Of a DNA stretch of 64,000 bases, positions 45,378 to 52,931 are shown one piece after another; position 1 is the stretch's first letter, and each line of letters opens with the position of its first letter. A program made the position numbers and the translations under genes. The stretch covers positions 1 through 64,000 of the forward strand of contig UCJH01000012.1 in NCBI GenBank assembly GCA_900472785.1, given 5' to 3'. The notes under the pieces are model-generated. The model was not told the DNA's origin. It was given only the letters and a program-made list of their open reading frames with translations, and ran no database searches. This stretch comes from Hyphomicrobiales bacterium. Its GTDB lineage: Bacteria > Pseudomonadota > Alphaproteobacteria > Rhizobiales > Rhizobiaceae.

Positions 45378-47264
45378 TCAGAATTCCTCCCAGGAGTCCT
45401 GGGAAGGAGCAAGGGCGGTTGCGCCGACACTGCGATGCGCAACCTGGCGGGGCGCATTGACGCGCGGGTCCGGACGCGCTGCCGAAACACGAGGCTGCGG
45501 CGCAGGACGCTGGTCTGCCATCATGTCGATGCGCAGATTGCTGACGGCGCGCTTCAGGAGGCTACTCTGATTCGTCAACTCATGGCAGGCCGCGTTGGTT
45601 TGCTCGACCATCGCAGCATTCTGCTGGGTCACCTGGTCCATCTGCCCGATCGAATTGTTGACCTCCAGAAGACCGGTCGCCTGATCGCGTGAAGACTGAA
45701 CGATCGAGGCGATGCTGTCGTTGATGCGGCTGATCTGCTCCTCGATGAGGCCAAGCGCATCGCCGGTCCGATTGACCAGTGAGACACCGGCAGCCACCTC
45801 GGCGCCGGACGCGGAAATCAGGTTCTTGATCTCCTTCGCAGCACCGGCCGAACGCTGCGCGAGTTCGCGCACTTCCTGGGCAACGACGGCAAACCCCTTG
45901 CCGGCCTCGCCGGCACGGGCGGCCTCGACCCCGGCATTGAGCGCCAGGAGGTTGGTCTGGAAGGCGATTTCGTCGATGACGCCAATGATCTGGCCGATCT
46001 GGTTCGACGAGCCTTGAATCTTGTTCATCGCCCCGATCGCCTCACGCACCACGACGGCGGAATTATGGGCGCCTGTCTTGGCTTCGGCCACCATGCGGCC
46101 GGCTTCCTCTGCGCGGGCCGACGACGAGCGCACGGTCGTGGTAATCTGATCCAGCGCGTTTGCGGTTTCGCCGAGCGATGCCGCCTGCGTTTCGGTTCGT
46201 TTCGCCAGATCGTCGGCGGCACGGGCGAGTTCGGACGTCCCGGAATCGACCGCCGTGGTGGCGCCGCCGATTTCCCGGACGGTTTCGGATACGGCATCGA
46301 TCATCTTGTGGAAGTCGGTGCGCAACTTGTCAAAATCAGGACCGAGGTCCGGGAGCCGGATCGAGAAATCCCCTTCCGCCAGCTGCTCCAAGGCCTGTCC
46401 GATGCGGGCGACGGCGTCTGCCTGGCTGCGGGCGGCCTCACCGACCTGTTCGGAAAAGCGGATGCGCTCGGCATCGAGTTCGTCCCGCTGGATGGCTGCG
46501 GCCCTCTCTTGGTCCAGCTTGGCGCTTGCTTCCTTGAGCGAAGCGTCGAGCGCCCGGGCGATGACACCGATTTCATCCCGCTTTTCCAGGAAATCCACCG
46601 GGCTGTCGAGATCGCCCTTCTGAAAGGCATCGATGCGATTTGTAAGCTTTGCCAATGGCTTGCCGACATAACGGCGCATTGCAAGGAGGAAGACACCGAT
46701 GACGAGCGCGATGACCACCGCCTGCTTGCCGACGAAGACAAGCGACTTCATGTTGCTCTCCGCATGGATGAGCTTCGTCGACCAGACGGTGGCGATATAA
46801 CCGATACGCTGACCGCTCTTGTCCTTGCCGAGCGGCAAGGCGAGGGTGACGAAACCGTCGCCCGTCTTGTTCCAGACCGGCTCTTCGCCAACGGCCTTGA
46901 TGGCTTCTGCGGCCGAGGCCGTCAGGATGCCGGCATCGGCCCCGTCCACCGTCCAACTGTCGGCGGTCTCGCCCTTGCCGGTAATCGCTTCGAAATGGAT
47001 CATGCCCTGGACCGGCGACGATCTGTACAGGGAATAGGCTTCGCGAATGGCCGGCGCTTTTTTCCATTTGACGCCGCCTTCGGCGATTTCGCCGATCTGC
47101 CGCGCATTGCGCTGCCAGTTGGAATAGGCTGTTTCGAGCGCGGCTGCGGTTTCGGACGTCCAGGAGAAATAAGAGGTGACCGCCAGACCGATAAGGTTGG
47201 CCAGCACGATGATGGTTGCAATCCGGGCAGTGAGCGAAAGGCGCGTGAAGATACCAAACAGCAT
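45378..47264 (-). CDS. Methyl-accepting chemotaxis protein
   Basis: This 628-residue transducer has a membrane helix near 10-32, a periplasmic sensing region to about 170 and a second membrane helix near 172-195. A HAMP region and a cytoplasmic signalling domain follow. The hairpin tip contains DEIAFQTNLLALNAGVEAAR. The protein ends in SWEEF, a CheR/CheB-tethering type pentapeptide. AGAGGAC precedes the ATG. The next gene encodes a secreted Cache-like protein that may present the ligand. Confidence 0.93.
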   Translation of the reverse strand: MLFGIFTRLSLTARIATIIVLANLIGLAVTSYFSWTSETAAALETAYSNWQRNARQIGEIAEGGVKWKKAPAIREAYSLYRSSPVQGMIHFEAITGKGETADSWTVDGADAGILTASAAEAIKAVGEEPVWNKTGDGFVTLALPLGKDKSGQRIGYIATVWSTKLIHAESNMKSLVFVGKQAVVIALVIGVFLLAMRRYVGKPLAKLTNRIDAFQKGDLDSPVDFLEKRDEIGVIARALDASLKEASAKLDQERAAAIQRDELDAERIRFSEQVGEAARSQADAVARIGQALEQLAEGDFSIRLPDLGPDFDKLRTDFHKMIDAVSETVREIGGATTAVDSGTSELARAADDLAKRTETQAASLGETANALDQITTTVRSSSARAEEAGRMVAEAKTGAHNSAVVVREAIGAMNKIQGSSNQIGQIIGVIDEIAFQTNLLALNAGVEAARAGEAGKGFAVVAQEVRELAQRSAGAAKEIKNLISASGAEVAAGVSLVNRTGDALGLIEEQISRINDSIASIVQSSRDQATGLLEVNNSIGQMDQVTQQNAAMVEQTNAACHELTNQSSLLKRAVSNLRIDMMADQRPAPQPRVSAARPDPRVNAPRQVAHRSVGATALAPSQDSWEEF

Positions 47265-47606
47265 GAAATGTCCTCTGCCACCGGTAGTGCCGGCATGCGG
47301 GTTCGCTGTCCTTCGCCCAGAAGCGGCACCCTAAGATTGCGGAAACATTTGCACGTCCGAAGGCCTATGCAGACCAAAGATCATCATGACCCTCACGCTC
47401 AAATACGTGGTGCACGCGACAGTATTGAAAACTATTGTTTCATTGTCGTTAATGCCAAGGGTTGAAGCTCCCGTAACATTAGTAATTTTAAATAGATGAA
47501 TTCTTTACGATTTTGAGCGCGCCGTCGCAAAAACCTGCAAGACTTCTCTTGCAGGCGGTACGCGTCTACCCTTCCAGCAGCGTGCGGGAAAGCATCGTCA
47601 GGTGAT
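47265..47606. other. Intergenic region between chemoreceptor and fucU genes
   Basis: These 342 bases hold no gene. The half next to the chemoreceptor should carry its promoter, in an AT-rich stretch around 47420-47515, but I cannot name a clear -35/-10 pair. The other half holds the terminator at 47529-47555. Confidence 0.5.
47529..47555 (-). terminator. Terminator of the ribose-type transporter / fucU operon
   Basis: CCTGCAAGA (47534-47542) and TCTTGCAGG (47547-47555) form a 9-bp perfect stem with a CTTC loop. On the minus strand the stem is followed by TTTTTGC. It lies about 50 bases past the fucU stop. Confidence 0.85.
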
Positions 47607-48068
47607 TTATGACTGCGGCGATACCGGTGGAACAACGCCCTTGGTGAACAGGAAGCAGCCGTAGAAACGGGTTTCACCCGTGGTGATCACGCAGTACGCT
47701 TTCTTTGCGAGATCGTAGAATGCGAAACGTTCGATGCCATACATGGGCGAAGGCCTGCCTTCCGCAGCATCGATTTCCGCCTGAACCTCGGCCTGGATCG
47801 CCGGAACCTCGTCGGGATGGCCCATGACTTCCATCCGCCCGGCGGAATTCTGAAGAGGCGTATCAAGCGGCATGACCGAAAGGATGGCCCGGACGGCACG
47901 CGCCGCCGAAACATTGTCGATGCTCAGGAGTTTGCCGAGCGACGTCTGCCGGGCGACCGAGGCCGACGGAAAATTGGTGTCGGAAATCACCAGAGTGTCG
48001 CCATGGCCCATCGAGCGCAAAGCATGCAGCACATCGGCGTTCAAGGCGGGATCGATATTCTTGAGCAT
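47607..48068 (-). CDS. fucU: RbsD/FucU-family sugar mutarotase
   Basis: This 153-residue protein belongs to the RbsD/FucU family, which interconverts anomers of fucose or ribose after uptake. Typical segments are LRSMGHGDTLVISDTNFP near the N-terminus and RFAFYDLAKKAYCVITTGE near the C-terminus, with the latter more FucU-like. AAGGAAC precedes the ATG. It is the last gene of the operon with a ribose-type ABC transporter. FucU (L-fucose) is favoured over RbsD. Confidence 0.85.
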   Translation of the reverse strand: MLKNIDPALNADVLHALRSMGHGDTLVISDTNFPSASVARQTSLGKLLSIDNVSAARAVRAILSVMPLDTPLQNSAGRMEVMGHPDEVPAIQAEVQAEIDAAEGRPSPMYGIERFAFYDLAKKAYCVITTGETRFYGCFLFTKGVVPPVSPQS

Positions 48069-48103
48069 CGGAGTTCCTTATGAAAACGGGGAGCCGGCAA
48101 CCT

Positions 48104-49114
48104 TCAGGCTGCCGTGATCCGTTCGCGGTATTTGTCGATGATGACGGCCAGGATGATGACGACGCCGGTGATCATCTGGCGCATGAAATCGCTCAGTCCG
48201 AAGAGGATGAGGCCGTTCGCCAGGACACCGATGATGCAGGCCCCGAGCAGGGTGCCGATCACGGTGCCGCGACCGCCGCTGAGACTGGTGCCTCCGATGA
48301 TGACGGCGGCGATCGCATTGAGCTCGAAGCCGATGCCAATGATCGGGCTCGCTATATTCAATCGCGCCATGTAGACCATGGCCGCAATCCCGACCAGCGC
48401 ACCCGCGATCGTAAAAGCGGCCACCTTGTAGACCATCAGCGAATGGCCGGCGAGGCGCACCGCCTCCTCGTTGTTGCCGATCCCGTAGAGCAGACGTCCG
48501 AAGACCGTTTTCGACAGCACGAACCAAGCGACAGCAACCAGCGCCAGCGCGATGAGAAACACCACCGGCACACCGAACACCATCTGGGAACCGAAGGCAT
48601 TGAAGCTTTGCGGGAACGAATAGATCGTGCGGGCATCCGTCACCTGCAAAGCGGCTCCCCGTGCGATGTTGAGCATGCCGAGCGTGACGATGAAGGACGG
48701 AAGACCCCAGAAGGCGCTGATCCAGCCGTTGAGGAAACCGCAGACGACGCCCGTTCCGATGGCCGCAAGCGTTGCAAGGCCGACCGCCACGAATACGGAA
48801 AGGTCCGGAATGGTCAGCACCGTGCCGGCCACGACCGCGCAGAAAGCCAGCATCGACCCGACCGACAGATCGATGCCGCCGATCAGGATGACGAATGTCA
48901 TGCCGATGGCGAGAATCAGGTTGATCGTGATCTGCGTCAGGATGTTGGAGATGTTGTTGGGCGTCAGGAAATGTTCGGTGCTCAGCGAGAAGAACACGAT
49001 GAGCAGCAGCAGCGCGATGCCTATGCCGGCATCCCGCAATACCAATTTCATCGACATGCCCTTCACGGGCGCCTCCGCCGGCGCGTTCGGCGTTGTGTTA
49101 TCGAGTGCTTGCAT
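48104..49114 (-). CDS. Ribose-type sugar ABC transporter permease
   Basis: This 336-residue RbsC-family permease contains VILIGGIDLSVGSMLAF and the loop VIIGGTSLSGGRGTVIG. The ATG at 49114 lies just beyond the ATPase stop; the longer frame upstream is the ATPase gene in another frame. It is the only permease gene here, so the channel is probably a homodimer. Confidence 0.92.
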   Translation of the reverse strand: MQALDNTTPNAPAEAPVKGMSMKLVLRDAGIGIALLLLIVFFSLSTEHFLTPNNISNILTQITINLILAIGMTFVILIGGIDLSVGSMLAFCAVVAGTVLTIPDLSVFVAVGLATLAAIGTGVVCGFLNGWISAFWGLPSFIVTLGMLNIARGAALQVTDARTIYSFPQSFNAFGSQMVFGVPVVFLIALALVAVAWFVLSKTVFGRLLYGIGNNEEAVRLAGHSLMVYKVAAFTIAGALVGIAAMVYMARLNIASPIIGIGFELNAIAAVIIGGTSLSGGRGTVIGTLLGACIIGVLANGLILFGLSDFMRQMITGVVIILAVIIDKYRERITAA

Positions 49115-49116
49115 CG

Positions 49117-50688
49117 TCAGTGCCCCGTCTGTCTTCGTTCGCCCTGATAGGCATAGGTCAAAATCTTTTCTTCGGAGAAATCCGCGCGCGGCAGTTCGCC
49201 GACGATGCGGTGCTGCGACATCACCATGATCCGGTCGCAGAGCGTCATCAGTTCCGGCAGTTCGGAGGAAACGACCAGCAAAGCCAGGCCTTTTTCGGCA
49301 AACCTGCGGATCAGCGCATAGATTTCCGCCTTGGCCCCGACATCGACACCGCGCGTCGGCTCGTCGAGCAGCAGGATCTGCGGATTGCGCGCCAGCCACT
49401 TGGCGAGAACCACCTTCTGCTGGTTGCCGCCGGAAAGCGTGGCCGCCTGTTTCGATGGCCCGCCATATTTGAGCTTGAGATCGGAACCCAGCTTTTCCGT
49501 CATGGCATTTTCCATCGTGCGGTCGAGCAGCCCGAGCCGCGAGACACTCGACAGCGAGGCAAGCGAGACATTGGCCGCGATCGGCATCGTCAGGATCAGG
49601 CCTTCCTCCTTGCGGTCTTCGGTCACGAAACCGATCCCCGACTGGATCGCTTCGCGAGGCGAGCGGAACACGGCCGGTTTGCCACCCCTGAGGATCGTGC
49701 CTGAAAGCGGCGGCTCGGCTGCAAAGATCGCGCGGAGCAATTCCGTCCGGCCCGAGCCCACAAGGCCGGCAATTCCGAGAATTTCACCCCTGTGCAAATC
49801 AAGCGATATGCCATCCACATGGGGCGATTGGGTATGGCGGAAATTGACGAGAGAGAGCACCGTTTCTGTTCCGGCGCTGGATATGGTGTCGCTCGCCATT
49901 TCCTTTTGCAGCTGCTGTCCGACCATGCCGCGCACAAGCTCGTCATGGCTCGTTTCGCCGATCGGACGGGAAAAGACCGTCTCGCCATTGCGCAGAACCG
50001 TGACCCGATCGCAAATGCGGAAGATCTCGTCCAGATGATGCGAGACGAAGATCACCGAGACGCCGCGGCTGCGCAGGTCGTCGATGATGGTGAAAAGCCG
50101 ATCGGTTTCGCGCGAGGTCAGCGTCGCGGTCGGCTCGTCGAGAATGAGAACACGGCTGTCCGTCATCAGCGCACGGGCAACCTCGACCAACTGGCGGTGC
50201 GCGATACCGAGGCGTTCGACCGGCCAGCGGACATCGACATCCTTCAGCCCGATCGCATCGAGCGCCTTGCGGGCACCGGCATTCATCTCGTCGCGCTTGA
50301 CCACGCCGAAGAGATTGCGCGGCAGGTGCTCGATGAAGATGTTTTCGGCGACGGACAGAAAGGGCAGCAGGTTGAATTCCTGATGCACGACCTGAAGTCC
50401 GCGCGCCTTGGCATCGCGCGGCGTCTGCGGCTCATAGTTTTCGCCCGCCAGCCTGATCGCGCCGGAATCGGGCTTGACGATGCCGCAGAGTATCTTGATC
50501 AGCGTGGACTTGCCGGCACCGTTCTCGCCGATAAGCCCGTGCACTTCGCCGGGCGCGACGGACAATGTTACGCCATTCAGCGCGACCGTGCCGCCGAAAC
50601 GTTTGCGGACGTCGTGCAATTCGAGAACCGGCGCATGCGCGCCCTCTGCGACCGTCCGGTGCGCTGCCCCGGAATGTGAATGTGTCAT
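49117..50688 (-). CDS. Ribose-type sugar ABC transporter ATPase (double domain)
   Basis: This 523-residue RbsA-like ATPase has a first domain with Walker A GENGAGKST and LILDEPTATL, and a second domain with degenerate Walker A GLVGSGRTE, signature LSGGNQQ and LLLDEPTRGVD. It follows the binding-protein gene across a hairpin and precedes the permease by 2 bases. Confidence 0.92.
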   Translation of the reverse strand: MTHSHSGAAHRTVAEGAHAPVLELHDVRKRFGGTVALNGVTLSVAPGEVHGLIGENGAGKSTLIKILCGIVKPDSGAIRLAGENYEPQTPRDAKARGLQVVHQEFNLLPFLSVAENIFIEHLPRNLFGVVKRDEMNAGARKALDAIGLKDVDVRWPVERLGIAHRQLVEVARALMTDSRVLILDEPTATLTSRETDRLFTIIDDLRSRGVSVIFVSHHLDEIFRICDRVTVLRNGETVFSRPIGETSHDELVRGMVGQQLQKEMASDTISSAGTETVLSLVNFRHTQSPHVDGISLDLHRGEILGIAGLVGSGRTELLRAIFAAEPPLSGTILRGGKPAVFRSPREAIQSGIGFVTEDRKEEGLILTMPIAANVSLASLSSVSRLGLLDRTMENAMTEKLGSDLKLKYGGPSKQAATLSGGNQQKVVLAKWLARNPQILLLDEPTRGVDVGAKAEIYALIRRFAEKGLALLVVSSELPELMTLCDRIMVMSQHRIVGELPRADFSEEKILTYAYQGERRQTGH

Positions 50689-50710
50689 GAAACCCCCTCC
50701 GAAGGAAAAG

Positions 50711-50734
50711 CCGCACCGAAGAGGTCCGGTGCGG
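50711..50734 (-). terminator. Intra-operon terminator-like hairpin after the binding-protein gene
   Basis: CCGCACCG (50711-50718) pairs with CGGTGCGG (50727-50734), and the minus strand continues CTTTTCC. It lies 16 bases after the binding-protein stop. It probably terminates part of the transcripts, so the binding protein is made in excess over the ATPase and permease. Confidence 0.65.
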
Positions 50735-50750
50735 CATGCGTTGTCGGGGA

Positions 50751-51683
50751 TTACTTTACGTTGTCTTTGGTGACGAGCTCGATGTTGGTCTTGATCCAGC
50801 CTTCAAGCTTTGGTCCGCCGGCCACGACTTCGAGTGCCTTGTCGATGGCATCGGCCGCCATCTGCGAGCCAAACTGGTCAACCGTCGCCAGCAGCTTGCC
50901 ATCCTTCAGGAGCGGCGCGACAGCAGACACGTTGTCGAAGCCGACGACCTTGATGTCGGAACGGCCGGCAGCGTCCAGCGCCTTGACGACGCCGATGGCC
51001 ATCGAGTCGTTGGCAGCCATGACACCCTGAATGTCGGGATGGGCGGTTAGCATGGTCGAGAAGACGGAATTGGCTTCTTCCGTCTCCCAATGCGCGGTCC
51101 TGGAATCGAGCAGATTAAGCTTGCCGGCGGCAATCGCGTCCTCGAATCCGAGCTTGCGCTGAGCGGCGTTGTCAGCGCCGGGATTGCCTTCGAGGATCAC
51201 GACTTTGCCGCCCTCGCCGAGCGCTTTTGCCAGCGCTTCACCGACCATCTTGGCACCGCCGCGGTTGTCCGGACCGACAAAGGCGAGGTCGATGCCTGCA
51301 TCCTTCTTCGCCTGCTCATCCAGCGAGACGTCGAAGTTGACGACCGTGATCCCTGCATCCATTGCCTTCTTCAACGGCGCGACCATCGCGCGAGAATCGG
51401 CCGGCGCGATGACGATGGCATCGACGCCCTGCGTGATGAAATTCTCGACGCCGTTCAGCTGGCTTTCGAAATCCGTTTCGTTCTGCATGCCGATGGCCTT
51501 GAGCTCGTAGTCACCACGCTTCTTGGCATGGGCTTCGGCACCTTCCAGCATGTTCTTGAAGAAGTCGTTGGCAAGCGACTTCATGACCAGTCCGACGACC
51601 GGCTTGTCGGCTGCGAATGCGACTGTCGGCAGCGCGGTGGCGAGCGACAGCGCAAGAATCGATGCGGCTGTAAAGAGTTTCAT
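50751..51683 (-). CDS. Periplasmic sugar-binding protein of the ribose type
   Basis: This 310-residue RbsB-like binding protein has a signal peptide of about 25 residues ending AFAA. The mature part starts DKPVVGLVMKSLANDFF, and IVIAPADSRAMV and VMAANDSMAIGVV are present. The ATG at 51683 has GGAGG 6 bases upstream; an ATG two codons earlier directly abuts that site. With FucU it suggests uptake of L-fucose, ribose or a similar monosaccharide. Two perfect operators lie just upstream. Confidence 0.92.
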   Translation of the reverse strand: MKLFTAASILALSLATALPTVAFAADKPVVGLVMKSLANDFFKNMLEGAEAHAKKRGDYELKAIGMQNETDFESQLNGVENFITQGVDAIVIAPADSRAMVAPLKKAMDAGITVVNFDVSLDEQAKKDAGIDLAFVGPDNRGGAKMVGEALAKALGEGGKVVILEGNPGADNAAQRKLGFEDAIAAGKLNLLDSRTAHWETEEANSVFSTMLTAHPDIQGVMAANDSMAIGVVKALDAAGRSDIKVVGFDNVSAVAPLLKDGKLLATVDQFGSQMAADAIDKALEVVAGGPKLEGWIKTNIELVTKDNVK

Positions 51684-51721
51684 GTCCATCCTCCGTTGGT
51701 TCGGCTGCCCTCCAGCCGCCG

Positions 51722-51735
51722 ATGAAACGTTTCAT
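51722..51735. promoter_or_regulatory. LacI-type operator, proximal copy
   Basis: ATGAAACGTTTCAT is a perfect 14-base palindrome with the central CG typical of LacI-family sites. An identical copy lies at 51789-51802, and a degenerate one at about 51743-51756. It lies 38 bases before the binding-protein ATG. Confidence 0.85.
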
Positions 51736-51788
51736 AGAACCTATGAAAACGTTAGAATGACCTAAGCCGAAAATTTCGACAGGTCAAT

Positions 51789-51802
51789 ATGAAACGTTTC
51801 AT
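51789..51802. promoter_or_regulatory. LacI-type operator, distal copy
   Basis: This is a second identical copy of the palindrome ATGAAACGTTTCAT, 67 bases centre to centre from the first. It lies 55 bases before the divergent lacI-type start, so the repressor probably controls both the transporter and itself, perhaps by looping. Confidence 0.85.
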
Positions 51803-51857
51803 CACGACAAAAATTGCACCATCGTGTTTCAAACCATGCTAATGCGAGGTAAAATGT

Positions 51858-52874
51858 GTGGAGATGGCGTTGAACCCGACTGTCAAGGATGTAGCAAGGG
51901 CTGCCGGCGTTTCGGTCGGAACCGTGTCTCGCGTGCTGGCCAAAAACGAGACCGTCAACCCGGTGATCCGGCAACGGGTGGAAGAGATCATCGAGAGGCT
52001 GGGATACAGGCCGAGCAGCCTCGGCAGAAGCCTTCGGCTCAACAAGTCGGATATTATCGGGCTCATAATTCCCGACATCACGAACCCTTTTTTCGCGGAA
52101 CTGGCCAAGCATCTGGAGACCCTCGCCTCGGCTGCAGGATATTCCGTCCTGTTGGCGAACACGCATGAAGATCCGAAAGCGGAATGCAAACAGGTACAAA
52201 GCCTGCTTGGCCGCGTGCCCGCCGGGATCGTCATCGCGCCGGTCAGCGGCAGCCTTGCGGGTGAAATCCTGTCCGATAGCCTGGTGAGCGTCACGATCGA
52301 CCGCGCGCTGACCGGGCATTCGCTGGTGGCGACGGACAATGTCGAGGGTGGCCGTTTGGCGGCAAGCCATCTTCTGGAACTCGGCCATCGCAGGATCGGT
52401 TACATAAGCGGCCCGTCGACAACCGATGTGTCGATACAGCGTCTGAACGGATTTCAGGGTCGAATCGAGGAGGCGCTGGCCAACCCGTCGCAAGGTGCGG
52501 TGGAACTGACGGTCCTCGAGGGTAACTTCGACTACAAGTCCGGAGAGGCGATCGGGCGAAAGCTTCTGCAGGGAGACAGAAAGCACCGTCCGACGGCCAT
52601 CGCCACTGCAAACGATCAGCAGGCAATCGGATTGCTGCGGGCATCGCGCGACCTCGGTATTCGTGTGCCGGAAGATCTTTCGATCGTCGGTTTCGACGAT
52701 ATTCCGCTGGCCTCCCTCGTCCTGCCGCGTCTGACGACGGTTCGCCAGCCGATCGAGGAGATCGCGGAAATCGCCGTCCGGGCGGTTCTGGGAAAAGGAC
52801 CAATCGTCGGGCAGATCACTTTGAAACCGGCCCTCATCGAGAGAGATTCGACAGCCCCGCCGCGCCCGCGCTGA
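51858..52874 (+). CDS. LacI-family transcriptional regulator
   Basis: This 338-residue repressor has helix-turn-helix TVKDVARAAGVSVGTVSRVL and a sugar-binding effector domain with LIIPDITNPFFAELA. I used the GTG at 51858, with GAGGT 7 bases upstream; an in-frame ATG follows two codons later. It is divergent from the ribose-type transporter/fucU operon and flanked by two perfect LacI operators, so it very likely regulates that operon. Confidence 0.92.
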   Translation: MEMALNPTVKDVARAAGVSVGTVSRVLAKNETVNPVIRQRVEEIIERLGYRPSSLGRSLRLNKSDIIGLIIPDITNPFFAELAKHLETLASAAGYSVLLANTHEDPKAECKQVQSLLGRVPAGIVIAPVSGSLAGEILSDSLVSVTIDRALTGHSLVATDNVEGGRLAASHLLELGHRRIGYISGPSTTDVSIQRLNGFQGRIEEALANPSQGAVELTVLEGNFDYKSGEAIGRKLLQGDRKHRPTAIATANDQQAIGLLRASRDLGIRVPEDLSIVGFDDIPLASLVLPRLTTVRQPIEEIAEIAVRAVLGKGPIVGQITLKPALIERDSTAPPRPR

Positions 52875-52886
52875 GGAAATGTGCCT

Positions 52887-52923
52887 CCGCTCTCATCCGG
52901 AAATCTCTGTCGGATGAGAGCGG
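52887..52923. terminator. Perfect hairpin between convergent lacI and RND pump genes
   Basis: CCGCTCTCATCCG (52887-52899) and CGGATGAGAGCGG (52911-52923) form a 13-bp perfect stem with an 11-base loop. It fills the gap between two convergent stops, so it probably ends both transcripts, though neither side has a clear U tract. Confidence 0.6.
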
Positions 52924-52931
52924 CTGCCAGT

